From: Gracilimonas mengyeensis
GTDB taxonomy: Bacteria > Bacteroidota > Rhodothermia > Balneolales > Balneolaceae
Direction: 5' to 3'
NCBI RefSeq assembly: GCF_900182705.1
Contig: NZ_FXTP01000007.1
Location: 179,237 to 243,236 of the forward strand
Length of the DNA stretch: 64,000 bases
In this document: piece after piece, positions 28,320 through 36,774 of the stretch
How the letters are laid out: each line of letters starts with the position of its first letter
How positions within the stretch are numbered: position 1 is the stretch's first letter
Position numbers and translations under genes: made by a program
The notes under the pieces: model-generated
Database searches by the model: none
What the model was told of the DNA's origin: nothing
The model's input: the letters and a program-made list of their open reading frames with translations, nothing else

Positions 28320-30887
28320 ATGACTCAACGATTTGAATTACTTCAAAATTTGGACCAGTCGGACGACCTGGATGATTTTGAACAAGCTATTCCATTAATG
28401 TCGGAAGAGGAAGAGAAGGAACTAACTGAAGCCGAAATTCCTGATAGTCTCCCCATTCTTCCCCTTAAAAACACCGTTTTATTTCCTGGTGTAGTGGTCC
28501 CAATCACAGTGGGACGTGACCGCTCCCTATCCCTGGTAAAAGAAGCCTATGAAGGCGACAAAATTATTGGTGTTGTTACCCAGAAAAACGAAGATATTGA
28601 AGAGCCCGAATATAAAGACCTTCACACCGTAGGTACGGTGGCTCAGATTCTCAAGCTCATCAAAATGCCCGACGGCAGCAAGAGTATTGTGATTCAGGGC
28701 AAGTCAAATTTTCAGGTAAAGGATTTCACCCAAAGTGAACCCTACTTCAAAGCTGATGTAGAGCCTTTTCCCAAAGAAATGGATATTCAGGGACTGGAGC
28801 TTGACGCTTCCGTACGGAATATCAAAGAAACGGCGACCAAGATTATCAACATGTCGCCCAACATCCCATCTGAGGCTTCTATTGCAGTCAATAATATCAA
28901 CAGCCCTACTTTTCTGCTGAATTTCATTTCATCAAACCTGAATGTTTCGGTAAATGAGAAACAGGAGTTGCTTGAAATACGCAAGTTTTCCGATAACCTG
29001 GATAAGGTGATGGAATTTCTGGAGAAAGAAATCCAGGTGCTTGATATGAGTGAGAAAATCCGCACCAAGGTGAAATCGGATATTGATGACCAACAACGAG
29101 AGTTCTACCTGCGCCAGCAGATGAAAGCCATTCAGGAAGAGCTGGGTGAAGATGCTGAAAAGCAGGACATTGAAAAACTGCGTGAAAAACTGGCTAAAAA
29201 AGATCTTCCTGAAGAGGCTAAAGAAACAGCCGAAAAAGAGCTGCAACGTTTGGAAATGACGCCCAATGCCTCGCCAAACTACGGCATCATCTATAGCTAC
29301 ATTGAATGGATTTTAGATCTCCCCTGGAATGAATATTCCGAAGACAAGCTGGATCTTGGCTATGCCCGCAAAGTATTGGACGAAGATCACTACGGACTGG
29401 AAAAAGTTAAAAAGCGTATTGTTGAATACCTGGCCGTCCTGAAACTGAAGCAGGATATGAAAGCGCCTATTCTTTGCTTTTATGGCCCTCCGGGTGTTGG
29501 TAAAACATCGCTGGGTAAATCTATTGCCCGCGCGCTGAACCGTGAATTTGAGCGCTTCAGTCTTGGTGGTATCCGGGACGAAGCCGAGGTTCGCGGTCAC
29601 CGAAGAACGTATATCGGTGCCCTGCCTGGACGTATTATTCGTTCCATGAAGAAAGCTGGAAAAGGCAACCCAGTCATCATGCTGGATGAGATTGACAAAG
29701 TTGGCGCAGATTACCGTGGCGACCCTACCTCTGCCCTGCTTGAGGTGCTTGATCCCGAGCAAAACGACAGTTTCACAGACAATTACCTGGAGCTGGAATA
29801 TGATCTTTCCAAAGTGATGTTTATCGCCACAGCGAATTCGCTGGATACCATTCCGGCTCCGCTGAAAGATCGTATGGAGATCATCAACATCAGCGGGTAT
29901 ACGCTTGAAGAGAAAACGCAGATTGCCAAGAAGTACCTCATCCCTAAACAAATTAAAGAAAACGGGCTGAAAGAAGAGCAAATCTCGTTTACCGACGATG
30001 CTATTGAGCGACTTATTGACCGCTACACCCGCGAATCAGGCGTACGTAACCTGGAGCGACAAATTGCTGGTGTATGCCGTGGTGTAGCTGCCAAGATTGC
30101 CTCTGACGAAATCGAAGACTTTGACGTGGACGACGAACATGTTGAAGAATTTCTGGGTAAGCGCAAATACTTCAGCGATGCAGCCGAACGCACAACCGTG
30201 CCCGGCGTAGCTACTGGTATGGCCTGGACGCCTTACGGCGGCGACATCCTCTTTATTGAGGCCAGCGTTTCCAAAGGTTCCGGTAAGTTAAATATTACCG
30301 GTCAGCTGGGTGATGTGATGAAAGAATCGGCCATGCTTGCCGTCTCGTATCTGAAGGCACATTCTGACAAATTTGGTATCCCTGAAGAAGCCTTTAAATA
30401 TTGGGATCTCCACGTACACGTTCCTGCCGGAGCGGTACCGAAAGATGGTCCTTCTGCCGGGGTGTCCCTGATGTCGGCCATTGCTTCCATCTTTACGCAG
30501 CGTAAAGTGAAAGGCACTATCGCGATGACGGGTGAAATTACCCTGCGCGGACTGGTACTGCCTGTGGGCGGTATCAAGGAAAAAGTGCTGGCTGCCAAAC
30601 GTGCCGGTATCAAGAAAGTGCTACTGCCTAAGAAGAATGAGAAAGACGTGGATGACATCGAAGAAGATGTACTCGGCGACTTGAAAGTGCAGTATCTCGA
30701 GCGTATGGATCCGCTGCTGGATATTGTACTGGAAGATGAACCCGAGGCTGATCCGCAGAAATTCTTCAGCGTCAGCGAAGCACACAAAGCTTCCGTATCC
30801 GGTAAAAACGGCCGAGCCGATGATTCGGTAGAAGTCGTAAGCCGCGACGATGATAAAGACAACAACCCCCGGGTTCCCAATAAATAA
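28320..30887 (+). CDS. lon: Lon ATP-dependent protease
   Basis: 855 residues. N-terminal LON substrate domain (about 42-235), AAA+ domain with Walker A GPPGVGKT at 389-396 and MLDEIDKVG, and C-terminal serine protease domain with the catalytic dyad S712 (KDGPSAGV) and K755 (GGIKEKVLAAKRAG), 43 residues apart as in E. coli Lon. It degrades misfolded and regulatory proteins. A charged tail of about 45 residues follows the protease domain. A terminator lies 44 bp after the stop. Confidence 0.98.
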   Translation: MTQRFELLQNLDQSDDLDDFEQAIPLMSEEEEKELTEAEIPDSLPILPLKNTVLFPGVVVPITVGRDRSLSLVKEAYEGDKIIGVVTQKNEDIEEPEYKDLHTVGTVAQILKLIKMPDGSKSIVIQGKSNFQVKDFTQSEPYFKADVEPFPKEMDIQGLELDASVRNIKETATKIINMSPNIPSEASIAVNNINSPTFLLNFISSNLNVSVNEKQELLEIRKFSDNLDKVMEFLEKEIQVLDMSEKIRTKVKSDIDDQQREFYLRQQMKAIQEELGEDAEKQDIEKLREKLAKKDLPEEAKETAEKELQRLEMTPNASPNYGIIYSYIEWILDLPWNEYSEDKLDLGYARKVLDEDHYGLEKVKKRIVEYLAVLKLKQDMKAPILCFYGPPGVGKTSLGKSIARALNREFERFSLGGIRDEAEVRGHRRTYIGALPGRIIRSMKKAGKGNPVIMLDEIDKVGADYRGDPTSALLEVLDPEQNDSFTDNYLELEYDLSKVMFIATANSLDTIPAPLKDRMEIINISGYTLEEKTQIAKKYLIPKQIKENGLKEEQISFTDDAIERLIDRYTRESGVRNLERQIAGVCRGVAAKIASDEIEDFDVDDEHVEEFLGKRKYFSDAAERTTVPGVATGMAWTPYGGDILFIEASVSKGSGKLNITGQLGDVMKESAMLAVSYLKAHSDKFGIPEEAFKYWDLHVHVPAGAVPKDGPSAGVSLMSAIASIFTQRKVKGTIAMTGEITLRGLVLPVGGIKEKVLAAKRAGIKKVLLPKKNEKDVDDIEEDVLGDLKVQYLERMDPLLDIVLEDEPEADPQKFFSVSEAHKASVSGKNGRADDSVEVVSRDDDKDNNPRVPNK

Positions 30888-30931
30888 CCGGGTGGGTTCA
30901 GCCAATTTATTGAATAATCGAGATTCTAAGG

Positions 30932-30956
30932 CGGACAGTTTTGTCCGTCTTTTTTT
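30932..30956 (+). terminator. Terminator downstream of lon
   Basis: Stem CGGACA/TGTCCG with a GTTT loop, followed by TCTTTTTTT on the plus strand. Confidence 0.87.
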
Positions 30957-31002
30957 ATTATTACTGATTTAACGGATTGTAATTTTTTTACTCATTTTTC
31001 AG

Positions 31003-31087
31003 TTGAACCAAGATCTTTAGGATAAGATTGATTTACAGGATTTTCACAAATCCTGTTCATCCTAAAATCCTGGAAATCATGGTTCAA
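31003..31087. repeat. GGATT-type dispersed repeat, copy 1
   Basis: Bounded by TTGAACCA and TGGTTCAA, with internal GATTTACAGGATTT and its counterpart AATCCTGTTCATCCT, making an imperfect palindrome of 85 bp. Related copies: 31333-31417, 32509-32543 (partial), 40379-40421 (partial). Confidence 0.82.
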
Positions 31088-31332
31088 AATGGAAAAATTG
31101 GCATCTCAACTGGTGAAGCTTTCCTCCAGCTCAATAGCCGTTGGTTACAGGACCCTAACCCTGTCCCTTCTGCTCCCTTTTTTGATATTAGATTCTTTGG
31201 CCCCGCCGCAGGGCAAGGGGACGCTTTTGTGACATCAATAACTACTTCGCAAATCGATAGTCGCTAATCGGTCACTCGACAATCTGTTGGAAATGGCTTT
31301 CTGTACTAATAAGTGGATAATACACTTTCCGG

Positions 31333-31417
31333 TTGAACCAGGATTTACAGAATGAATTGATTTCCTTGATTTTCACGAATCATGGTCATCCTCTAATCCT
31401 GTAAATCTTGATTCAAA
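31333..31417. repeat. GGATT-type dispersed repeat, copy 2
   Basis: Same length (85 bp) and ends (TTGAACCA ... TTGATTCAA) as copy 1, with AGGATTTACAGAATGAATTG and CATCCTCTAATCCTG inside. Confidence 0.82.
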
Positions 31418-31740
31418 ATGGAGGATTGATGCTGCCACTTATGAAGCCATAAACCGTCTCGATACCTGTTTGTAATTATTTAACTTTGATCTTCCTTACT
31501 GAAAGTATAGATAGCCTATTCGAAACTTCAGCTACCTAATTTTTCTCCATTTTATTCATCATTTATCCTATAACACAAACCATTATTAGAAATAATTATA
31601 TGAATTATACTTTACCATCTATTGTAGTAACTACTTCTTTTGTGTATATATATCTCAGTGATACCCTAATATGGAGTCAAAAGCTTTAGGTGTCATTCAC
31701 ATCTTATAACAATTATCAATAAATAAAATGAGGTAATACA

Positions 31741-32253
31741 ATGGGTACAACAGAGGTAAATGAACATACAATTGCTGATTATTCTAACGGCGACGTTTTC
31801 CTGCGCTTAGACGGCTCCGGGGTTACGAATTTTATGCCGGATGGCGGAGGAGAAGTTAATTGCCAGGTCACAGCCGGACCATGGGAGAAGTTTAAACTCG
31901 CAAAAGGTTCGGATGGCTACTATACGATTGAGTCTATTGCGTTTCCGGGTGTTTTCCTGCGGATGGATGGAAGGAATGTATCAGAGGCTAATCCTACCGG
32001 AGGAGTGGTAAACTGTCAATTTGGTGCCGGACCCTGGGAAAAATTCAAATTAACCACTCATCAGTATGGGTATTCTATTGAGTCAGTTGCGTTTCCCGGA
32101 GTTTTTCTTCGTATGAATAGCGATAATTGCGAAAAAAACTCAGCTCCTGGTTGTGGACAAGTTAACTGCAGCTGGGGTACCAGCACAACTACTCCAATAA
32201 GGGAGTGGTTTATCATTGCCCCGCCAGTTCAACTCAGTAAAACCGGTACCTAA
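31741..32253 (+). CDS. Three-repeat beta-trefoil protein, cytosolic, function unknown
   Basis: 170 residues, no signal peptide. Three tandem repeats of about 50 residues: VFLR(L/M)(D/N) begins at 19, 71 and 121; VNC(Q/S) follows at 39, 90 and 141; GPWEKFKL closes repeats one and two and REWFII the third; AFPG links repeats. Three such repeats fit a beta-trefoil fold of the fascin/ricin-lectin kind. All three VNC cysteines are conserved. It is a single-gene unit with GAGG upstream and its own terminator, standing in a repeat-rich non-coding island. A carbohydrate-binding or anti-competitor role is possible but not shown. Confidence 0.8.
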   Translation: MGTTEVNEHTIADYSNGDVFLRLDGSGVTNFMPDGGGEVNCQVTAGPWEKFKLAKGSDGYYTIESIAFPGVFLRMDGRNVSEANPTGGVVNCQFGAGPWEKFKLTTHQYGYSIESVAFPGVFLRMNSDNCEKNSAPGCGQVNCSWGTSTTTPIREWFIIAPPVQLSKTGT

Positions 32254-32267
32254 TCATTAATGTTAAC

Positions 32268-32312
32268 ATGGAGAACAAGCTTAAAAACTCTTTTTAAAAA
32301 CTTGTTCTCCAT
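32268..32312 (+). terminator. Terminator of the beta-trefoil gene
   Basis: A 12-bp perfect stem ATGGAGAACAAG/CTTGTTCTCCAT followed by TTCTTTTCTT, 15 bp after the stop codon. Confidence 0.85.
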
Positions 32313-32322
32313 TTCTTTTCTT

Positions 32323-32465
32323 ACATACATCTGCAAAACTCCTTCGCATGCTCTTCCAACTCAACCCACGGGAAATACGTGATGGGAAACCCCGGCTTTT
32401 TAATGAATTCTTTTCTGTAAATGAGTGATGTGGCTTTCCACACCGAGAGCTGGTTTTCACTTGAT
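32323..32465 (-). pseudogene. Probable remnant of a protein C-terminus
   Basis: In one minus-strand frame the bases encode about 45 residues with a natural-looking end (SENQLSVWKATSLIYRKE ... PITYFPWVELEEHAKEFC ...) and a stop near 32326. There is no start codon or upstream domain; the upstream side runs into a partial GGATT repeat. The parent family is not recognised. I treat it as a decayed gene end, with low confidence. Confidence 0.4.
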
Positions 32466-32508
32466 ATGCGATAGATCGATGGACCGATGTTCGATGGACA
32501 ATTTTTTT

Positions 32509-32543
32509 AATCCTGTTCATCCTGAAAATCATGGTTCAGAATG
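32509..32543. repeat. GGATT-type dispersed repeat, partial copy 3
   Basis: AATCCTGTTCATCCTGAAAA and CATGGTTCAG match the right half of the repeat at 31003-31087. Confidence 0.7.
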
Positions 32544-32683
32544 AAAGAATTTATGCAGGAAGCGGTGAGACCATGCAGCAATCTAAAGCAGTATTTTTAA
32601 AGAGATTTTATAGTATATGATGCAACCTGGTTTCATCATTATCCGTAGTTCTTCCGGTACTAAAATTCCTTCAATAATTTCAA

Positions 32684-33277
32684 ATGAGTATCGGTATGGA
32701 TAATAATCAAACACCCGGATCGATTCCTTTATTAGGAATGATTGCAGCACCAGGACTGGCCTTAATCCTGGGAATTATATTGATCTATTTTACAGAGGTG
32801 TCCTGGGGATTTGCTCCAGGCGGAATAGGTTATTCTATTATTTTAGGAGCGTTGGGAGGTATCCTGATGTATCTCCTTTTGGCCGGCTTTAGCAGACTTC
32901 CCGTCGCAGAGTCGTTTGGGGAAACGGTAGCCCAACTTCGTCCTATATTTAAAGATATAAAAGTTTCCCATGTATTGATTCTGTCACTCACGGCTGGCAT
33001 CGGTGAAGAGGTTTTATTCCGGGGATTTATCCAAACGTGGCTTTCTGGGTTTATAGGGATTGAGCTGGCTATTTTAGCCGGGGCTATCGGGTTTGGCATG
33101 CTTCACTTTGCTTCTATAGGTTATTTCTTGATGACTACCCTGATAGGCGTAGTACTTGGAATTGTCTATCATCTTTCCGGGAGTTTATTATTAGTGATGA
33201 CCTGGCACAGCATCTACGATGCAATTGCCATCTGGGTAATCAGCCGGTACCCGGAACTGGTTGGGATAAAGCCATAG
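32684..33277 (+). CDS. CPBP-family intramembrane glutamic endopeptidase
   Basis: 197 residues with about six hydrophobic segments. Family motifs are intact: E108-E109-xxx-R113 in GIGEEVLFRGF, the FxxxH element with H141 in FGMLHFAS, and H175/D179 in MTWHSIYDA. These match the catalytic residues of the Rce1/CPBP (Abi) group of membrane proteases. Substrate unknown; bacterial relatives act in bacteriocin immunity or protein processing. Two in-frame ATGs (32684, 32696) are possible starts. It is monocistronic. Confidence 0.93.
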   Translation: MSIGMDNNQTPGSIPLLGMIAAPGLALILGIILIYFTEVSWGFAPGGIGYSIILGALGGILMYLLLAGFSRLPVAESFGETVAQLRPIFKDIKVSHVLILSLTAGIGEEVLFRGFIQTWLSGFIGIELAILAGAIGFGMLHFASIGYFLMTTLIGVVLGIVYHLSGSLLLVMTWHSIYDAIAIWVISRYPELVGIKP

Positions 33278-33489
33278 AAAGAACCGAATTGAATATCGGA
33301 TAGTGAAAATTAAAGTCAACTTTACGGATTGTATAACGGGATATTACTTACAGAGGAAATGCTCTTCTTTAATCTCATCTGCCCTATACGTTTAATGTAT
33401 TTTACAAAAGTTCTCAAGTCCATTTCATTTTATTATTTTGGTGAAGCTTTTTCCCGTAAAAGAGCATAACCAGAATTTAATCTACTGCC

Positions 33490-36400
33490 ATGATGAAAAG
33501 AGAATCACTGAACCTCAGAATGAAAATCAGTTCGCTTTTTTTACAATTCATAGGAGGATTATTTCTCATGGCATTGATAGCTCCTCCGATCATGGCTCAA
33601 GGCGGGGATCAGATGTTGGATGGAATCGGAGAAACGGCTCTGATTGTCCGGTACACTTTACAAGAAGACCTAAGAGATGCCTCCCGAAATAATTTACATG
33701 CCAACATTCAGGGAGGCTATGATTTCGTAAGTGACAGCCTGTTCAATTCTGTACTTACTATATCAGACGAAGATGAAACCTACATCACCCTACCGGGTGA
33801 AGCCCTTGAAGGCCTGCAATCACTCAGTATCTCGGGATGGATATTGCCCCAAGCTAACCACAATGTACAGCCCCTGTTTGATTTTGGTACCAGTCCCGAC
33901 TCCCGTTTTTCTGCTATTTCTTCAGGAACTGGATCAGATGACGGTTTTAAAACTCAGATCTTTACTGAATCTGACAGCTATTCATTGAGTGCTCCCTCTC
34001 TGGAATTAAATCAGTGGAATCATCTCGCCATGGTTATCGACGTACCCGCAAAAACCTTCAGCTTATATATTAATGGTGAGCTGGCCGATGAAGTGTCCGG
34101 GATGAGATTAGAGCTGGACGATCTGTTTGGAAGGGCAAAAGAGAATAAACTATACATCGGCAAATCACTATCTGAAGAAAAAGCACATTTAACTGCCCGG
34201 TTATATGATTTCAGGATTTATAGTATACCACTTTCAGACGAGCAGGTTAGCACCATACGAACCAATGCTTTAAGGGCTGGGCAAGAAGAAGCCGAACAGA
34301 GAGAAGAAACAGCTCAAAGTCTTCCTGAATTTCCCGATTCCACCCCGCAATTGTATACTGAATACCTGATGGATATCGCTGACATTGAAGTGGAAACCGT
34401 GGTTGGCCATCTGCCCCGCTTACCACGCTTCCTGAAGGGCACTTATCGTAATGATATCAATGGACCAGAAGTAAGAGTAATCTGGCCGGCTCCGGAAGAC
34501 AACAGTCAGGTACAGAGTCCGGGCACCTATACGGTTACTGGACATGTACCGGGAACAGATCTTCGGCCACAAGCCACCATCACCATAAAAGATAAGGAAG
34601 CACCATCACCCCCCAAGCGAAAGCTTGAGCCCTTTAGCCTAAGCCATGTAACCTTGAACAGGGATTCGAGGGGAAACCGGACTAAATTCATGGAAAACCG
34701 TGATAAGTTTGTCAATGGTCTGGCTCATACCAACCCAGACAGATTTCTCTACATGTTTCGGGATGCTTTCGGGCAAGAGCAACCTGAAGGCGCAGAAGCC
34801 CTAAATGGCTGGGACAGCCAGGAAACCAAACTACGCGGTCATGCCAGCGGGCACTACCTCTCGGCCATTGCACAGGCCTATGCCAGTGTGGGTTATGATC
34901 CCTCCCTCAAGGCCGAGTTTGCCGACAAGATGGAGTACATGGTGAATACGCTGTATGAATTATCTCAGTTATCCGGGAAACCCAAAAACCCCGGAGGAGA
35001 ATACGTATCCGACCCTACAGCTGTGCCCCCGGGCCCCGGTAAGGAAAAGTATAACTCCGACCTGAGTAAGGAAGGTATCCGGACAGATTACTGGAACTGG
35101 GGCGAAGGTTTTATCAGTGCCTATCCTCCCGATCAGTTTATCATGCTGGAACACGGAGCCACCTACGGAACGGATGAAAACCAAATCTGGGCGCCCTATT
35201 ACACCTTGCATAAGATTTTTGCGGGCTTGATGGATATTCATGAAGTCACCGGCAATGAAAAGGCACTGGAAATAGTGACTGGAATGGGAGACTGGGTTCA
35301 CGCCCGACTGAGTAAACTTCCTCAAGATACCCTCCTGAGCATGTGGAACCGGTATATAGCCGGTGAATTTGGGGGAATGAACGAAGCCATGGCCCGGCTG
35401 TATCGGCTCACGGGTGAATCTAAGTATCTTGAAACCGCTCGTATATTTGATAACATACAAATGTTTTACGGGGATGCAGATCATTCCCACGGCCTGGCCA
35501 GGAATGTGGATACTTTTCGAAGTTTACACGCCAACCAGCACATACCCCAGGTTATGGGCGCACTTGAAATCTACCGGGATTCCGATGCCCCGGAGTATTA
35601 CCGGATTGCTGACAATTTCTGGCATAAAGTCACCGGTGATTATATGTATAGTATCGGAGGTGTAGCGGGCGCACGTCATCCAAATAATGGCGAGTGTTTT
35701 GTAGCCCAACCGGCAACGCTGTATGAAAACGGCTTTTCAGCCGGTGGACAAAATGAAACTTGTGCCACCTATAACATGCTTAAATTAACACGGAGCCTGT
35801 TTTTCTTTAATCCTGATGCAGAACTCATGGATTACTATGAGCGCGGACTGTATAATCACATCCTCGCTTCCGTGGCAGAAAACAGTCCTGCAAACACCTA
35901 TCACGTACTTTTAAGACCAGGTTCCATCAAACGATTCAGCAATGACGACATGAGCGGTTTTACCTGTTGCAACGGCACGGCTCTTGAAAGCAGCACTAAA
36001 CTCCAAAACTCGATTTATTTTAAGAGTATTGATGATCAGGCCTTATATGTAAACTTGTTTATCCCTTCTACCCTGGAATGGACAGCAAAAGATATCACTA
36101 TTACCCAGGAAACAGCTTTTCCCAAAGCAGACCGAACCAAACTAATTATTGGAGGAAACGGCCGCTTTGATCTCAACATACGCATCCCAAAATGGGCCTC
36201 GGAAGGCATTTCAGTATGGATTAACGGGGAGCAACAACAGGTAGACGCCGTACCCGAAAGCTATCTTAGATTGAGTCGAAGCTGGGAAGATGGAGATACG
36301 ATTGAACTTCAGTTGCCCTTCCATTTTTACCTGGAACCGGTGATGGATCAACAAAACATAGCCAGTTTGTTTTATGGCCCCGTACTACTTGCTGCCCAGG

Positions 36401-36573
36401 AATCCGAGGCAAAGAATGAATGGCGCAAGGTGACGCTGGATGCAGAGGATATCAGCCGATCCATATCAGGCGATCCTGCGCAGTTGGAGTTTACCATTGA
36501 TGGAATTAAGTATAAGCCTTTTTATGAGACCTACGGGCGCCATTCGGTGTACCTAGATGTGAATTTGGAGTGA
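33490..36573 (+). CDS. Secreted GH127-family (DUF1680) glycosidase with N-terminal LamG domain
   Basis: 1027 residues. Signal peptide (about 1-36), LamG/concanavalin-like domain (about 50-260), a bacterial Ig-like domain (about 290-365), then the GH127 (alpha/alpha)6 barrel and beta domains. The metal and nucleophile residues of GH127 beta-L-arabinofuranosidases are in place: E756-T-C758 (QNETCATYN) and C826-C827 (GFTCCNGT), corresponding to Glu338/Cys340/Cys417/Cys418 of Bifidobacterium HypBA1. It probably hydrolyses arabinofuranosyl or related linkages outside the cytoplasm. No SusCD pair or other CAZyme is adjacent. Confidence 0.92.
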   Translation: MMKRESLNLRMKISSLFLQFIGGLFLMALIAPPIMAQGGDQMLDGIGETALIVRYTLQEDLRDASRNNLHANIQGGYDFVSDSLFNSVLTISDEDETYITLPGEALEGLQSLSISGWILPQANHNVQPLFDFGTSPDSRFSAISSGTGSDDGFKTQIFTESDSYSLSAPSLELNQWNHLAMVIDVPAKTFSLYINGELADEVSGMRLELDDLFGRAKENKLYIGKSLSEEKAHLTARLYDFRIYSIPLSDEQVSTIRTNALRAGQEEAEQREETAQSLPEFPDSTPQLYTEYLMDIADIEVETVVGHLPRLPRFLKGTYRNDINGPEVRVIWPAPEDNSQVQSPGTYTVTGHVPGTDLRPQATITIKDKEAPSPPKRKLEPFSLSHVTLNRDSRGNRTKFMENRDKFVNGLAHTNPDRFLYMFRDAFGQEQPEGAEALNGWDSQETKLRGHASGHYLSAIAQAYASVGYDPSLKAEFADKMEYMVNTLYELSQLSGKPKNPGGEYVSDPTAVPPGPGKEKYNSDLSKEGIRTDYWNWGEGFISAYPPDQFIMLEHGATYGTDENQIWAPYYTLHKIFAGLMDIHEVTGNEKALEIVTGMGDWVHARLSKLPQDTLLSMWNRYIAGEFGGMNEAMARLYRLTGESKYLETARIFDNIQMFYGDADHSHGLARNVDTFRSLHANQHIPQVMGALEIYRDSDAPEYYRIADNFWHKVTGDYMYSIGGVAGARHPNNGECFVAQPATLYENGFSAGGQNETCATYNMLKLTRSLFFFNPDAELMDYYERGLYNHILASVAENSPANTYHVLLRPGSIKRFSNDDMSGFTCCNGTALESSTKLQNSIYFKSIDDQALYVNLFIPSTLEWTAKDITITQETAFPKADRTKLIIGGNGRFDLNIRIPKWASEGISVWINGEQQQVDAVPESYLRLSRSWEDGDTIELQLPFHFYLEPVMDQQNIASLFYGPVLLAAQESEAKNEWRKVTLDAEDISRSISGDPAQLEFTIDGIKYKPFYETYGRHSVYLDVNLE

Positions 36574-36774
36574 TTATAGGCATAGCTGGTTTATACTAAT
36601 TCATCCTAAGGCAACCGCCGAAGATCCAGGAAAATGCGAAATCACGTTCGCTGTATAAGTACCTGTTTGATATCTGAAGTGTATCAGACGATGAACTTAC
36701 CAGCTAGTTTGAAACCATTGTATAACCAAAGTTGATTGCTGCCTTTCTGAATATATTCTTACTAGGTGAAAAAC

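Larger units (their letters stand above)
30957..31740. other. Long non-coding stretch with GGATT-rich repeats
   Basis: About 780 bp. It holds two full copies of a TTGAACC...GGTTCAA-bounded repeat (31003-31087 and 31333-31417) and an AT-rich segment before the beta-trefoil gene that probably contains its promoter. The short reading frame at about 31028-31267 overlaps the first repeat and is not credible. Confidence 0.6.

Noticed and set aside
31028..31267. 79-residue frame downstream of lon
   Set aside because: It overlaps the GGATT repeat and is produced by repeat sequence.
32281..32532. 83-residue minus-strand frame
   Set aside because: The more natural reading of this stretch is another minus-strand frame that ends like a decayed gene; the 83-residue frame itself is implausible.
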